Below, in pieces: positions 6,781 through 16,400 of a DNA stretch of 34,244 nt; position 1 is the first letter of the stretch, and every line of letters starts with the position of its first letter. A model generated the notes under the pieces. That model did not search any database, had not been told where the DNA came from, and worked only from the letters and a program-made list of their open reading frames with translations. Made by a program: the position numbers and the translations under genes. Origin of the DNA: JAFDVL01 sp043736395 (GTDB lineage Bacteria; Acidobacteriota; Blastocatellia; RBC074); assembly GCA_043736395.1 (NCBI GenBank), contig JAYTCQ010000131.1, positions 1 through 34,244 of the forward strand, written 5' to 3'.

Positions 6781-8862
6781 ATGAATACCGAAGTTTTAGA
6801 GCCAGTCTCAGCCGAATCTGTGAGCGCCACAGATTTACTTTTCAATCGTGAACTTAGTTGGATTGAATTCAATCGTCGTGTCCTGGATGAAGCGTTGGAT
6901 ACGTCGCAGCCGTTGCTTGAGCGCTTAAAGTTCCTCGCTATTTTCTCAACCAATCTCGACGAATTTTTTATGGTGCGCGTTTCGGGTTTGCAGGAACAAC
7001 TCGAAGCCGATCCCGCTACACTTTCGCCGGATGGCTTAAAGCCAGGTCAGCAACTGCGATTAATTTCCGAACAGCTTCGACCTTTAGTCACGCAACAACT
7101 GGCGTGTTTGAATTCTGAAATCTTACCTCTGCTGGAAATGCACGACGTGCGGATTGTCCCGTACGCTGAGCTGGGACTCGCGCAGCGCGAGACGTTGCGG
7201 ACAATTTTCGATGAACGAATTTTTCCAGTGCTGACTCCGCTGTCGTTCGATCCCGGGCATCCGTTTCCGTATATTTCCAATATCAGCTTGAACCTTGGAA
7301 CGTTCGTAGTTCCGGCGCAGCCAGACGAAGATGAAGAAATAAAATTTGCCCGCATCAAGCTTCCACCGAATGTGCCGCGTTTGATTCGGCTCGGCGATTC
7401 GCATCATTTTGCTTTGCTCGAAGAAGTCGTTGCCGCCCATATCGAAAAACTTTTTCCTGGGATGAGCGTGCTCGAATGTCAGCCCTTCCGCATTACGCGC
7501 GACGCTGATATTGAAATCGAAGAAGACGAAGCGGGGGATTTATTGCGCTCCATCGAAAAGCAAATTCGTCAACGCCGCTTCGGGTTCGGCGTCCGGTTGG
7601 AAGTCGCTTCCGGGATGAGTGACCGGATGGTAAAGCTGCTGCAAAAATCTTTGGATTTGGTCGAACAGGATGTTTATTCCATTGATGGCTTGCTGAACAT
7701 TCCCGACTTGATGACGATTTATAAACTTGATTTACCGGACTTGAAAGACAAGCCGTTCACGCCTGCGACGCCGGCTGCCTTGCGTGCTTCTGAATCTATT
7801 TTTGAGGCGATTAAAGCGCAGGATATTCTGTTGCATACGCCGTATGATTCGTTCGCGCCGGTAGTTGAATTCCTGCGGGCGGCAGCGCGTGATCCAAAAG
7901 TTGTGGCCATCAAGCAAACGCTTTACCGCGTCGGCGTGGATTCTCCTATCGTCGAAGCTCTGATTGAAGCCGCTGAAAACGGCAAACAGGTTTCTGTGTT
8001 AGTTGAATTGAAAGCCCGCTTTGATGAAGAGAATAATATTCAGTGGGCGCGCCGACTGGAAAAAGTCGGCGTCCATGTGGTGTACGGATTATTGGGCTTA
8101 AAAACTCACGCCAAAATCGCGCTTGTCATTCGGCAGGAAGGGGAAGTCCTGCGGCGTTATGTGCATCTGGCAACCGGAAATTACAATCCTGTGACCGCCA
8201 AAATTTATACAGATATTGGATTATTTACCGCCCATCCTGATTTCGGCGCGGATGCTTCTGAGCTGTTCAATTTTCTGACGGGATATTCGCGTCAGAGTGA
8301 ATTTAGAAAGCTTCTGGTCGCGCCGGTCAATTTGCGAAATAAATTTACAGAACTGATTCGCCGTGAAATTACGAATCACGTGGCAGGTCAGCCTTCAGGA
8401 ATTACGGCGAAATTTAATACCCTGACTGACACCGCAATTATTGATGAACTGTACGCCGCTTCGCGTGCCGGTGTCCCCATAGATTTGATTATTCGCGGCG
8501 TCTGTTGTTTGCGTCCGGGCTTAAACGGGCAGAGTGAAACGATCCGTGTTGGTTCAATTGTGGGACGTTTTCTGGAGCATTCGCGCGCATACCGTTTCGT
8601 GAATGGAGGAGCCGAAGAAATTTATTTAGGCAGTGCCGATTGGATGAGCCGCAATCTTGATCGTCGGGTCGAAGTTATTTTTCCAGTGATGGACGAACGC
8701 TTGCGTGAACGAGTTAGTCGCGAAGCACTTGAAGTTCCACTGGCGGATCACGTCAAAATGCGCTGGCTGCAAACAGATGGCAGCTATCTCCGACCTCCCC
8801 GCCGCGAAGACGAAGCGCTGAATTCTCAGGAATATCTCTTGTCGTTAATTCAAAATAATTAA
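6781..8862 (+). CDS. ppk1: Polyphosphate kinase 1
   Basis: Predicted 693-aa enzyme that reversibly makes inorganic polyphosphate from ATP through a phosphohistidine intermediate. The N-terminal region starts with FNRELSWIEFNRRVLDEA and continues FLAIFSTNLDEFFMVRV. The nucleotide-binding core includes DPKVVAIKQTLYRVG. The phosphorylated His is expected at about 443 in GLKTHAKIAL, and a second conserved His at about 600 in FLEHSRAYRF; SADWMSRNLDRRVEV lies near the C-terminus. Length and motif order are those of a complete PPK1. The ATG at 6781 has no obvious SD, so translation may depend on coupling to lepB. Confidence 0.96.
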   Translation: MNTEVLEPVSAESVSATDLLFNRELSWIEFNRRVLDEALDTSQPLLERLKFLAIFSTNLDEFFMVRVSGLQEQLEADPATLSPDGLKPGQQLRLISEQLRPLVTQQLACLNSEILPLLEMHDVRIVPYAELGLAQRETLRTIFDERIFPVLTPLSFDPGHPFPYISNISLNLGTFVVPAQPDEDEEIKFARIKLPPNVPRLIRLGDSHHFALLEEVVAAHIEKLFPGMSVLECQPFRITRDADIEIEEDEAGDLLRSIEKQIRQRRFGFGVRLEVASGMSDRMVKLLQKSLDLVEQDVYSIDGLLNIPDLMTIYKLDLPDLKDKPFTPATPAALRASESIFEAIKAQDILLHTPYDSFAPVVEFLRAAARDPKVVAIKQTLYRVGVDSPIVEALIEAAENGKQVSVLVELKARFDEENNIQWARRLEKVGVHVVYGLLGLKTHAKIALVIRQEGEVLRRYVHLATGNYNPVTAKIYTDIGLFTAHPDFGADASELFNFLTGYSRQSEFRKLLVAPVNLRNKFTELIRREITNHVAGQPSGITAKFNTLTDTAIIDELYAASRAGVPIDLIIRGVCCLRPGLNGQSETIRVGSIVGRFLEHSRAYRFVNGGAEEIYLGSADWMSRNLDRRVEVIFPVMDERLRERVSREALEVPLADHVKMRWLQTDGSYLRPPRREDEALNSQEYLLSLIQNN

Positions 8863-8997
8863 ATTTGATATTTGGTCTTGGATTTTTGGTCTTTGATGAG
8901 ATACAAAAATATTAAGTCCAGCATAAAAAGTTTCACTCGTGCTGCTTTTATTTTAGATCAAAAAATATCATCTCTCCCGAAATCCGAAATCTTTCCT

Positions 8998-9849
8998 ATG
9001 ACAATTCCCCTCATCATCAACGCCGATGATTTTGGTTATTCTTCGGCGGTCAATCGCGCCGTTATCAAAGCCCATCGTGAAGGTATTTTGACCAGCACGA
9101 GTTTGATGGTTAATGAACGCGCTGCAACGGAAGCCGTCCAACTCGCCAAAGAAAATCCTGATCTTGCAGTAGGCTTACATTTAGTGCTGGTGCTGGGAAC
9201 TTCGACTCTGCCCCACGAACAAATCCCATCGCTCACTAATCGCAATCATGAATTTTTAAAAAGCCCCCCGCTCGCCGGGATAAAATATTTTTTCAGCCGA
9301 CAGGCGCGACGTGAACTCAAAAAAGAAATGCGCGCGCAGTTCGAAAAATTTGTCGCGACCGGGCTGCCGTTTTCTCACGTCGACGGACATACGCACCTGC
9401 ACATGCATCCCGTAATTTTTGACGAACTCATTGAGCTTTGCGAAGAATTTAATGTGCGAAGAATTCGCGTTGTCGGAAGTGAAATGAAACTTAGCCTGAG
9501 CCTTGATCGGTCTGCGCTGCCCTTCAAAATCATTGTGGGGACGGTCTTCAAATTGCTGGCGAAACGTTGTGACAAAAAGCTGGCAGGGCGTGGCTTCGCG
9601 GTTCCCGAAAAAGTGTACGGACTGCTGCAAACAGGCAACATGAATGAAAAATATATGTTGGAATTAATCCCAAAAATGGAAAAAGTTCCGAGTGAAATCT
9701 ATGCGCATCCGCTTTCGCCGGAAGCCGAAAACTGGAATCTTGAACAAAATCCTGGGGGAATTGCCGAATTAAATGTATTGCTAAGTGCCGAGGTTCGTGA
9801 AAGAATATTGATGGCTGGGTTCAGCCTAACAACATATCGTCAACTGTAA
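8998..9849 (+). CDS. hpnK: HpnK-like sugar deacetylase (YdjC/ChbG family)
   Basis: Predicted 283-aa cytoplasmic enzyme. YdjC-type motifs are NADDFGYS near the N-terminus (metal-binding Asp at about residues 10-11) and HVDGHTHLHMHP around residues 125-137. The middle matches the hopanoid-associated HpnK type: GLHLVLVLG, then GIKYFFSRQARRELKKE, then YGLLQTGNMNEKYMLELIP and YAHP. HpnK is reported to deacetylate N-acetylglucosaminyl bacteriohopanetetrol after HpnI adds the sugar. The ATG at 8998 is chosen because it precedes the conserved N-terminus; upstream in-frame codons are low complexity. An HpnI-like glycosyltransferase lies 1.8 kb downstream on the same strand, which supports an aminosugar-lipid role. 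The lipid could be something other than a hopanoid; no squalene-hopene cyclase or HpnJ is present here. Confidence 0.82.
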   Translation: MTIPLIINADDFGYSSAVNRAVIKAHREGILTSTSLMVNERAATEAVQLAKENPDLAVGLHLVLVLGTSTLPHEQIPSLTNRNHEFLKSPPLAGIKYFFSRQARRELKKEMRAQFEKFVATGLPFSHVDGHTHLHMHPVIFDELIELCEEFNVRRIRVVGSEMKLSLSLDRSALPFKIIVGTVFKLLAKRCDKKLAGRGFAVPEKVYGLLQTGNMNEKYMLELIPKMEKVPSEIYAHPLSPEAENWNLEQNPGGIAELNVLLSAEVRERILMAGFSLTTYRQL

Positions 9850-9853
9850 ATCT

Positions 9854-9878
9854 GCCGAAAACCTCTAATCTTTTCGGC
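9854..9878 (+). terminator. Hairpin after hpnK (possible terminator)
   Basis: An 8-bp perfect stem GCCGAAAA/TTTTCGGC (9854-9861/9871-9878) with a 9-nt loop lies 5 nt after the hpnK stop. It lacks an immediate U-run, so termination is uncertain. A second inverted pair, GACAATTTT (9887-9895) and AAAATTGTC (9934-9942), follows in the 114-nt gap. Confidence 0.35.
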
Positions 9879-9963
9879 CTCGCGAAGACAATTTTTTAGA
9901 TTTGCTACACCTCGAAAAATCGTAGGTAGTTAGAAAATTGTCACCATCATTTTTTGGCCTTCT

Positions 9964-11157
9964 ATGAATTACTTTAAGCCGTTGGATGGATTACGAGGGA
10001 TCGCCGTACTTCTGGTGGTCTTGTTTCATTACGACTACCTCGCGGTGGGCTGGATCGGCGTGCAAATTTTCTTTGTGATTTCCGGTTTTCTGATCACTTC
10101 GATTCTGGTAAATGATAAAGAGCTGAAATTTAGTTTCTTTCTAAAGCGTTTTTACTGGCGTCGAACGCTCCGCATCTTCCCGCTTTATTTCGGTTATCTC
10201 ATTCTTTTGTCGTTGATTTTTTTGATCACCAGACAGCCGAATCTTTTTGCAACGGATTGGTTTTTTCTTTTTTCTTACACATATAATTATTCGTGGTTGC
10301 AACTTCCATTCTCAGGAACGCGGGCGTACTCACATTTCTGGTCATTAGCCGTTGAAGAGCAATTTTATTTATTCTGGCCGCCCATTGTTTATTTCCTCTC
10401 GCGCCAATCGCTGCGCAAAACAATCATCGCACTTGTTCTGTTATGCCCAATTATTCGGGTGTTGTCAGTGATGTTTGCGCAGGCTTATTATCCTGAACAT
10501 CCGGCGCCGTGGTTATTTGCTTATAGCCCGACGACCAGCCAGATTGATGCTCTGGCGACGGGGGCGGGACTGGCGATGCTTCAGTTGAAGCAAAGCAAAT
10601 TTCACTTACCCATTTTTCTTATTTTGACAGTATTCATGTTGGGACTGGGAGTCATGAATATGGCTCCGTTGGTGGCGGAACCGTGGCATCAACTCATTGT
10701 GGAGCATCGGCCAATGCCGCTAATGCGCGTGCTGTACACATTTGGCTTTGCCTTCGATGGAACCAGTAATTATCAATACATCTGGCGTTATACGATTCTA
10801 AATTTTTGGTCTGCATATTTGATCGTGAATTTGCTAAGCGGCAATTTTATCACCCGAATATTAAGCAACAGATTTCTGGTGTACACCGGAAAACTTTCCT
10901 ACGGGATTTATGTTTTTCATTATCCACTGGTCGGATTGGCAATTTTACTGGGTGCCGAACTGAGTTCGATTTCTCCGAAAGGGCTGGGAGCTTTTGCTAT
11001 TTATCTAAGCGCGGTCTACCTGGCTGCCGCGATCAGCTTCCGCTTTTTTGAGAGTAAATTTATTGCCTGGAAAGACCTGAAATTCACCAAGCCAAAGCAA
11101 TCGTCAGCACCGGAATCATTGGCTCCTCAGTTGATCAATAATCCGGTGACTTCTTAA
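9964..11157 (+). CDS. Membrane acyltransferase, acyltransferase-3 (OafA/YrhL) family
   Basis: Predicted 397-aa polytopic membrane protein with roughly ten hydrophobic segments. Family hallmarks: LDGLRGIAVLLVVLFHYDY near the N-terminus with the conserved His, FFVISGFLITSIL, the R-R-T-L-R-I-F-P-L-Y segment after the second membrane helix, and YSHFWSLAVEEQFYLFWP. Proteins of this family transfer acyl groups across or at the inner membrane to sugars, lipids or antibiotics. Lying between a sugar deacetylase and a flippase/glycosyltransferase pair, it may acylate the same glycolipid; that is inference. No SD is evident before the ATG. A 92-nt palindromic element follows 3 nt after the stop codon. 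Confidence 0.85.
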   Translation: MNYFKPLDGLRGIAVLLVVLFHYDYLAVGWIGVQIFFVISGFLITSILVNDKELKFSFFLKRFYWRRTLRIFPLYFGYLILLSLIFLITRQPNLFATDWFFLFSYTYNYSWLQLPFSGTRAYSHFWSLAVEEQFYLFWPPIVYFLSRQSLRKTIIALVLLCPIIRVLSVMFAQAYYPEHPAPWLFAYSPTTSQIDALATGAGLAMLQLKQSKFHLPIFLILTVFMLGLGVMNMAPLVAEPWHQLIVEHRPMPLMRVLYTFGFAFDGTSNYQYIWRYTILNFWSAYLIVNLLSGNFITRILSNRFLVYTGKLSYGIYVFHYPLVGLAILLGAELSSISPKGLGAFAIYLSAVYLAAAISFRFFESKFIAWKDLKFTKPKQSSAPESLAPQLINNPVTS

Positions 11158-11160
11158 AAA

Positions 11161-11252
11161 ATGCAGAAGCCGGCACGCAGTAAGGGCGTTTTTACATAAC
11201 GTGCGATTTCGCACATGATAAGAGCGCCCTTACTGCGTGCCGGCTTCTGCAT
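11161..11252. repeat. 28-bp perfect inverted repeat with nested hairpin
   Basis: Arms 11161-11188 and 11225-11252 are exact reverse complements. The 36-nt centre contains a smaller hairpin, GTGCGA/TCGCAC (11201-11206/11209-11214), so almost the whole 92 nt folds on itself. It could stop transcription from the acyltransferase gene, but arm length and precise ends suggest a MITE- or REP-like dispersed element. Confidence 0.75.
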
Positions 11253-11258
11253 TACGCC

Positions 11259-11286
11259 TTGCCAAATTCTAAATGCTGCGTAACAT
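11259..11286 (+). promoter_or_regulatory. Putative promoter of the SMR/glycosyltransferase pair
   Basis: TTGCCA (11259-11264), 16 nt, TAACAT (11281-11286), 9 nt, then the ATG at 11296. The same -35 hexamer and near-zero leader are seen before the nuclease gene at 88. No SD. Confidence 0.35.
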
Positions 11287-11295
11287 CAAGCGAGC

Positions 11296-11697
11296 ATGAA
11301 AACCCTGATTGTCTTATTTCTCGCCATCATCTGTCAGACTCTGGGCGATGTGTGCCTGACCAAAGGCATGAAAAGCATCGGCGAAGTCAATACACTGAAT
11401 CCGGCTGAACTTTTACAGCTGGGATTTCAAGTCTTCACGAATCCTTATATCTGGCTGGGGATTGCCATCCTGACAATTTTTTATTTCCTCTATCTCGCCG
11501 CGCTTTCGTGGGCGGATTTGAGTTATGTGTTACCCGTGACAGCCTTCGGGTATACGCTGAACGCGCTAATGGCGAAATATTTTTTGCACGAACATATTTC
11601 ACTGTCGCGATGGTTCGGGACATTAGTCATTTGCTTTGGCGTTGCCATTGTTTCGCGTACGGAGCAAAAGACTACCGGGGGTGACAACGACCAATGA
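11296..11697 (+). CDS. Small SMR/EamA-type membrane protein (putative flippase half)
   Basis: Predicted 133-aa protein with four hydrophobic segments, the size and pattern of small multidrug resistance/EamA half-transporters such as ArnE, ArnF and EmrE. Conserved-looking pieces are QTLGDVCLTKGMKSIGEV in helix 1, ADLSYVLPVTAFGYTLNAL in helix 3, and RWFGTLVICFGVAIVS in helix 4. It is an obvious paralogue of residues 1-122 of the next protein, with near-identical spacing. The stop overlaps the next start as ATGA (11694-11697), implying translational coupling and equal production. I infer that the two SMR units pair as a lipid-linked sugar flippase or export unit; drug efflux is the alternative but fits the context poorly. 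Confidence 0.8.
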   Translation: MKTLIVLFLAIICQTLGDVCLTKGMKSIGEVNTLNPAELLQLGFQVFTNPYIWLGIAILTIFYFLYLAALSWADLSYVLPVTAFGYTLNALMAKYFLHEHISLSRWFGTLVICFGVAIVSRTEQKTTGGDNDQ

Positions 11698-13394
11698 AGA
11701 CGCCGCTTTTATTGTTTTCACTGATAATTTTTAGTTCGCTCGGAGAAATTCTTTCCGCCCGTGCGATGAAGCAAATCGGTGAGATTTCTTTTCGTCCAAA
11801 ATTGCTGCTTCGAACAATTCCGAAATTTTTTACCAACGTGAATTTAATCGTCGGCGTCGCATTTTTAGCCATTTCGTTTTTTTCTTTTTTGAGTTTGTTG
11901 AGTTATGCGGATTTAAGTTTTGTCGTACCGCTGACGGCAATTGGCTACATTACGAATACGATAGGTGCAAAATTTTTGCTCAAAGAAACGATCTCGGCGG
12001 CGCGATGGATGGGGACAATTTTGGTGACGATTGGCGTGGCAATCATTTCGCTTTCCGGCAAGTTAGAAGCTCCGCTACTAGGATTTTTGTTCGATCTTCA
12101 TGACCACATTTATCATTTCTTAAATCCTGACAATGCGGTTTTTACGCCCGTATTTATTAGCTTATTTTCGTTGCGAGCATTTTTGTTACTACTGGTCATT
12201 GCAGCACTTGCATATTATTTGATCGCCTTCATCGCAGGAATTTTATGGACGATAGATCGTCGGCGACAGCGCGAACTCGGAACAGATTTCACTCCGCCGA
12301 TTTCAATTTTGATTCCGGTGCGCGGCGCAGATGAAGAAAGCTATGAAACCTTTGCCAGTTTTTGTCGGCAGGATTATCCAGATTTTCAAATTCTTTTTGG
12401 CTGCCGTGACAAGGACGATTCGGCTGTGCCAATCATTCGAAAATTACAGAGTGAATTTCCTGATACAAAAATTGAATTGAGCATTTCAGCCAATGAAATC
12501 GGGACGAATGCGAAGGTTTCCAACCTTCAAAATATTTATCAGCACTCGCGGCACGACTACATTTTTATCGTAGACAGCGACATCAAAGTGGAGCCGGATT
12601 ATTTGCGGCGAGTCGTGGCTCCGTTGCAAAAATCAAAGGTTGGAATGGTGACGTGTTTATATCGCGGAACGCGGGCGAAAAGCTTTGCTTCGTTGCTCGA
12701 AAATATCGGATTGTCTTCCACGTTCGGCCCGGAAGTGATGACTTCGCGGATGTTGGAAGGAGTCAACTTTGCACTCGGCTCGACGATTGCGATGAAGAGA
12801 GAAACACTCAATAAAATCCGAGGCTTCGCTGCGATTGCGGATTATCTGGCAGATGATTTCTGGCTTGGATATTTGACGGCGAAAGAAGGATTTGAAATCG
12901 TTATTTCAGATGTCGTCGTAGATCACGTTCCCAAACGCGAAACGATGATTTCGATGTTGAAGCATCAATTACGATGGAACAAAGCTGTGCGGCTTTCACG
13001 TCCGAAAGGATACGCCGGATTGATTTTGACCTACGGAATTGCGACTTCGTTTTTGTTGTTGTTGAGTTTGAATTTTTCATTCGCCGCGTGGGTTTTATTT
13101 TTTTGTACGATGATTGTTCGATTGTTGACTGCGGTGTTTGGTGGCGTGATTTTGATGAAGGATACAACACTACTGAAAAATTTATGGTTGCTTCCCATCC
13201 GCGATTTTATTGGCTTTGGTGTGTGGTTGGCGGGATTGTTTGGGAATAAAGTTGAATGGCGCGGCGTGAAATATTCTTTGACGAACGATGGAAAACTGAT
13301 TCTCCGTCGCAGCGCGACGCCTGACTTTAGCCGTGGTGTTTCAACCCACGGGAAAGATGCGAACGAAGTTTCTCGTCACGTTAGTGACGATTGA
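11694..13394 (+). CDS. Fusion: SMR/EamA membrane domain + HpnI-like (GT21-type) glycosyltransferase
   Basis: Predicted 566-aa two-part protein. Residues 1-122 are a four-helix SMR/EamA unit paralogous to the preceding gene product. A membrane helix at about 155-187 leads to a GT-A glycosyltransferase: PPISILIPVRGADEE (201-215), a DxD-type VDSD (Asp294, Asp296), ADYLADDFWLG (Asp387/388), and HQLRW (424-428), in the manner of ceramide glucosyltransferase/HpnI enzymes. Two or three C-terminal membrane helices cover about 440-510. HpnI attaches N-acetylglucosamine to bacteriohopanetetrol; the HpnK-like gene upstream would remove the acetyl group. HpnI-type proteins normally lack the N-terminal SMR unit, so the fusion is unusual. 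Residues from about 538 to the end are encoded by a palindromic repeat and are probably a random tail. Confidence 0.85.
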   Translation: MKTPLLLFSLIIFSSLGEILSARAMKQIGEISFRPKLLLRTIPKFFTNVNLIVGVAFLAISFFSFLSLLSYADLSFVVPLTAIGYITNTIGAKFLLKETISAARWMGTILVTIGVAIISLSGKLEAPLLGFLFDLHDHIYHFLNPDNAVFTPVFISLFSLRAFLLLLVIAALAYYLIAFIAGILWTIDRRRQRELGTDFTPPISILIPVRGADEESYETFASFCRQDYPDFQILFGCRDKDDSAVPIIRKLQSEFPDTKIELSISANEIGTNAKVSNLQNIYQHSRHDYIFIVDSDIKVEPDYLRRVVAPLQKSKVGMVTCLYRGTRAKSFASLLENIGLSSTFGPEVMTSRMLEGVNFALGSTIAMKRETLNKIRGFAAIADYLADDFWLGYLTAKEGFEIVISDVVVDHVPKRETMISMLKHQLRWNKAVRLSRPKGYAGLILTYGIATSFLLLLSLNFSFAAWVLFFCTMIVRLLTAVFGGVILMKDTTLLKNLWLLPIRDFIGFGVWLAGLFGNKVEWRGVKYSLTNDGKLILRRSATPDFSRGVSTHGKDANEVSRHVSDD

Positions 13395-13464
13395 ACTCAG
13401 CCGTCGCTAACGCGACGAAGTGGGTTGAAACCGCACGGCTAAATTCAATCGTCGCGATGCGACG
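13305..13464. repeat. Composite palindromic repeat between convergent genes
   Basis: An outer pair of 24-nt arms (13326-13349 and 13420-13443, two mismatches) reads as TTTAGCCGTG...TTTCAACCCAC and its inverse. Around and within it lie four small hairpins: CGTCGC/GCGACG at 13305-13319, TCGTCAC/GTGACGA at 13373-13390, CGTCGC/GCGACG at 13402-13417, and the same at 13450-13464. Its first 90 nt are translated as the C-terminal tail of the glycosyltransferase. It ends 10 nt before the czcA stop codon and may act as a bidirectional terminator. Confidence 0.75.
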
Positions 13465-13474
13465 GAATTGGAAA

Positions 13475-16400
13475 CTACTTTTCTTTGCTGATCCATTCAT
13501 ACAGCGTTGGCAAAACAAACAACGTCAACAACGTCGAAGTTATCAATCCGCCAATCACAACAGTCGCCAAAGGTCGTTGCACTTCGGCTCCAGGAGCAGT
13601 CGAAAGCGCCATCGGGATGAATCCTAAGCTGGCGACTAATGCTGTCATTAACACAGGTCGCAAGCGGGAACTGGCTCCGTCAAGAACGGCTTCGTGAACA
13701 GCTTTTCCGGATTCGCGGAGTTGATTAATATAGCTCACCATCACGACACCGTTCAGGACTGCGACGCCGAAAAGCGCGATGAATCCAACGGACGCGGACA
13801 AGCTCAAATCTAAATCTCGCAGCCATAACGCTGCGACTCCACCAACTAAAGCGAACGGCAAATTCGCAATAATTAGCGTCGCATATTTCAATGAATTGAA
13901 CATTGAGTAAAGCAACAAAAAGATCAATAAAATTGCGATGGGAACGACGATGTAAAGTCGTTTCATGGCGCGTTGCTGATTTTCAAATTCTCCGCCCCAG
14001 GTCAGAAAATATCCGGTCGGTAATTTAATTTCTTTCTCAATTTGTTTTTGCGCGTCCGCGACAAAACTGCCGATGTCACGACCTCTCACATTGGATTGAA
14101 TCACGAGGCGACGTTGCGCGTCTTCGCGGTTAATAACTTCGGGACCTTCGGTTGTTGTGATGGTGGCGACCTGTCCCAGCGAAATACGTTCGCCGTTTGG
14201 CGTCGGCAACAACAAGCTCAGGATAGATTGATTATCGCGGCGGCGGGCTTCCGGCACTTTGACGACAACATCAATCTGGCGGCGTCCGTCAATCACAGCG
14301 GTGGCGATTTGTCCGCCCATTGCAGTTTCAATCACTTGTTTAATGTCTGTGACGTGCAATCCATAACGTGCCATTTCATCGCGCTTGATCTTAATCTGTA
14401 ATTCGCCTGCGCCGCCAAGCGTTTCGACCTGTACGTCAGCCGCGCCGGGTACGCGCTCCAGCACTTTTTGAATACGTTCAGCGTTTTGTTGTAACTGCTC
14501 AAAATCATCGCCAAATAATTTCACTGCAACATCGGCGCGGACGCCGGAAATGACTTCATCCATTCGCATTTCCAGCGGCTGCGTAAAGTTGTAGGCAATA
14601 CCGGGAACGTCCTTTAATTTTTTATCAAAAGCTTCAATCAATCCTTCGCGTGTCTTCGCAGTTTTCCATTCGGCGGGTGGCTTTAAAAGCACATAGACAT
14701 CAGCCTGATAAATCCCCATCTGATCAATTGCCGGTTCAGGGCGACCCAGTTTCGTGACAACATTATTGACTTCGGGGAATGTCAGAAGAGCCTGTTCGAC
14801 CATCTGCGAAATATTTACGGACTGTGTCATTGAAACTGATGGTAAGCGACGCGTTTCAATGAGAAACTGACCTTCATCCAGACGCGGCATAAATTCTGTT
14901 CCCAAACGGCTCATCGAAATTACTGTCACCACCACCGCGAGCAATGATAGCCCAACGGTTAGCATACGCCATTGCATTACTACTTTCAGCGCACGATGAT
15001 AAATGGCTTGCATTCCAAGCATCAGTTTTTCGTGCAGTCCATGTTTGTGGGGGCGTAGCACCAGTGACCCAAGCATAGGAACCAATAGTAATGTCAGGGC
15101 TAAGGCTCCGATCAGCGCACAACACACCGTCAACGCCATCGGACGAAACATACGTCCTTCCAATCCTTCCAACGCAAACAATGGCAAATAGACAGCGATG
15201 ATAATGATAATACCAAAGACAATGGGCTTGCCGACTTCGAGTGCGGAATCACGAATGAGATTGAGGCGTGAATTTTTTGCTTGCGTGGCGGTTGTCGCGT
15301 CGGGGTTTGCAGGTGCATTATTCAGGCGGCTAATAAAATTCTCAATCATCACCACTGCGCCATCTACGATCAATCCAAAATCAACTGCACCCAAACTCAT
15401 CAGGTTAGCCGTTAAGCCGAACGCTTTCATGCCAATAAACGCAATCAGCATCGAAAGTGGAATAATAACGGCGACAATTAATGAGGCGCGAATATTCCAT
15501 AAAAATAAAAATAGGACGGCAATCACCAGCAAGCCGCCTTCGATCAAATTCGTAGCAACCGTACGAATCGTGCGATTGATAAGGTCTGTTTGTTCGTAAA
15601 ATGGGATGATTTTGACGCCGTCCGGCAATGCTTTTTCAATTTGACGAAAACGTTCATGGACTTTTCCGATGACCTCTTTCGAGCTTTCGCCGCGCGTCAT
15701 AATCACCATTCCTGACATGACTTCGCCCTTGCCGTCTTTGCTGGTAGCACCTTGTCGGGTGGCTGCGCCAATCTGCACTTCAGCTACATCTTTCACCTTA
15801 ATCGCAACGCCCGTCGTTGATTTGATGGCCACATTGCGAATGTCTTCTTCGGCATTTGCCGCTTCAAAGCGACCAAGACCGCGTACGGTGAAACCCTCTG
15901 CGCCGCGTTCGATATAGCTACCGCCAAAATTTTCATTGCTGTCCGCCAATGCTTGATAGACATCGCGCAACGTCAGGTTATACGCCAGCATTCGTTCGGG
16001 ATTGACCAGCACTTGATATTGTTGCGTTTCTCCGCCCCACGAACTGACATCGTTGACACCTGGAATAGTGCGCAGTTGTGGTTTGACCACAAATTCCTGC
16101 AAGGTACGCAGCTCCATAGCGGTTTTGTTTTTGCCTTCGAGAACGTAATGACTGATTTCACCAAACGGCGTAGCGAGCGGACCCAGCGAAGTTTCAACGC
16201 CTTGCGGCAAACGGCTCCGTGCTTCCTGCAATCGCTCAGTAATCTGCTGCCGCGCAAAATAAATATCTACGTTATCGTCAAAAACAATCGTGACAACCGA
16301 TAGTGCAAATTTAGAGATGGAGCGCACTTCAACCGTGCCTCGCAATCCGATCATAGTGCTTTCAACCGGATAAGTAACAAGTTGTTCAATTTCTGCCGCT

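Noticed and set aside
11161..11252. Integron attC site
   Set aside because: No integrase, no attC core sites at the ends, and the arms are perfectly paired unlike attC.
13305..13464. CRISPR-like array
   Set aside because: Repeats are short hairpins with irregular spacing and no cas genes are present.
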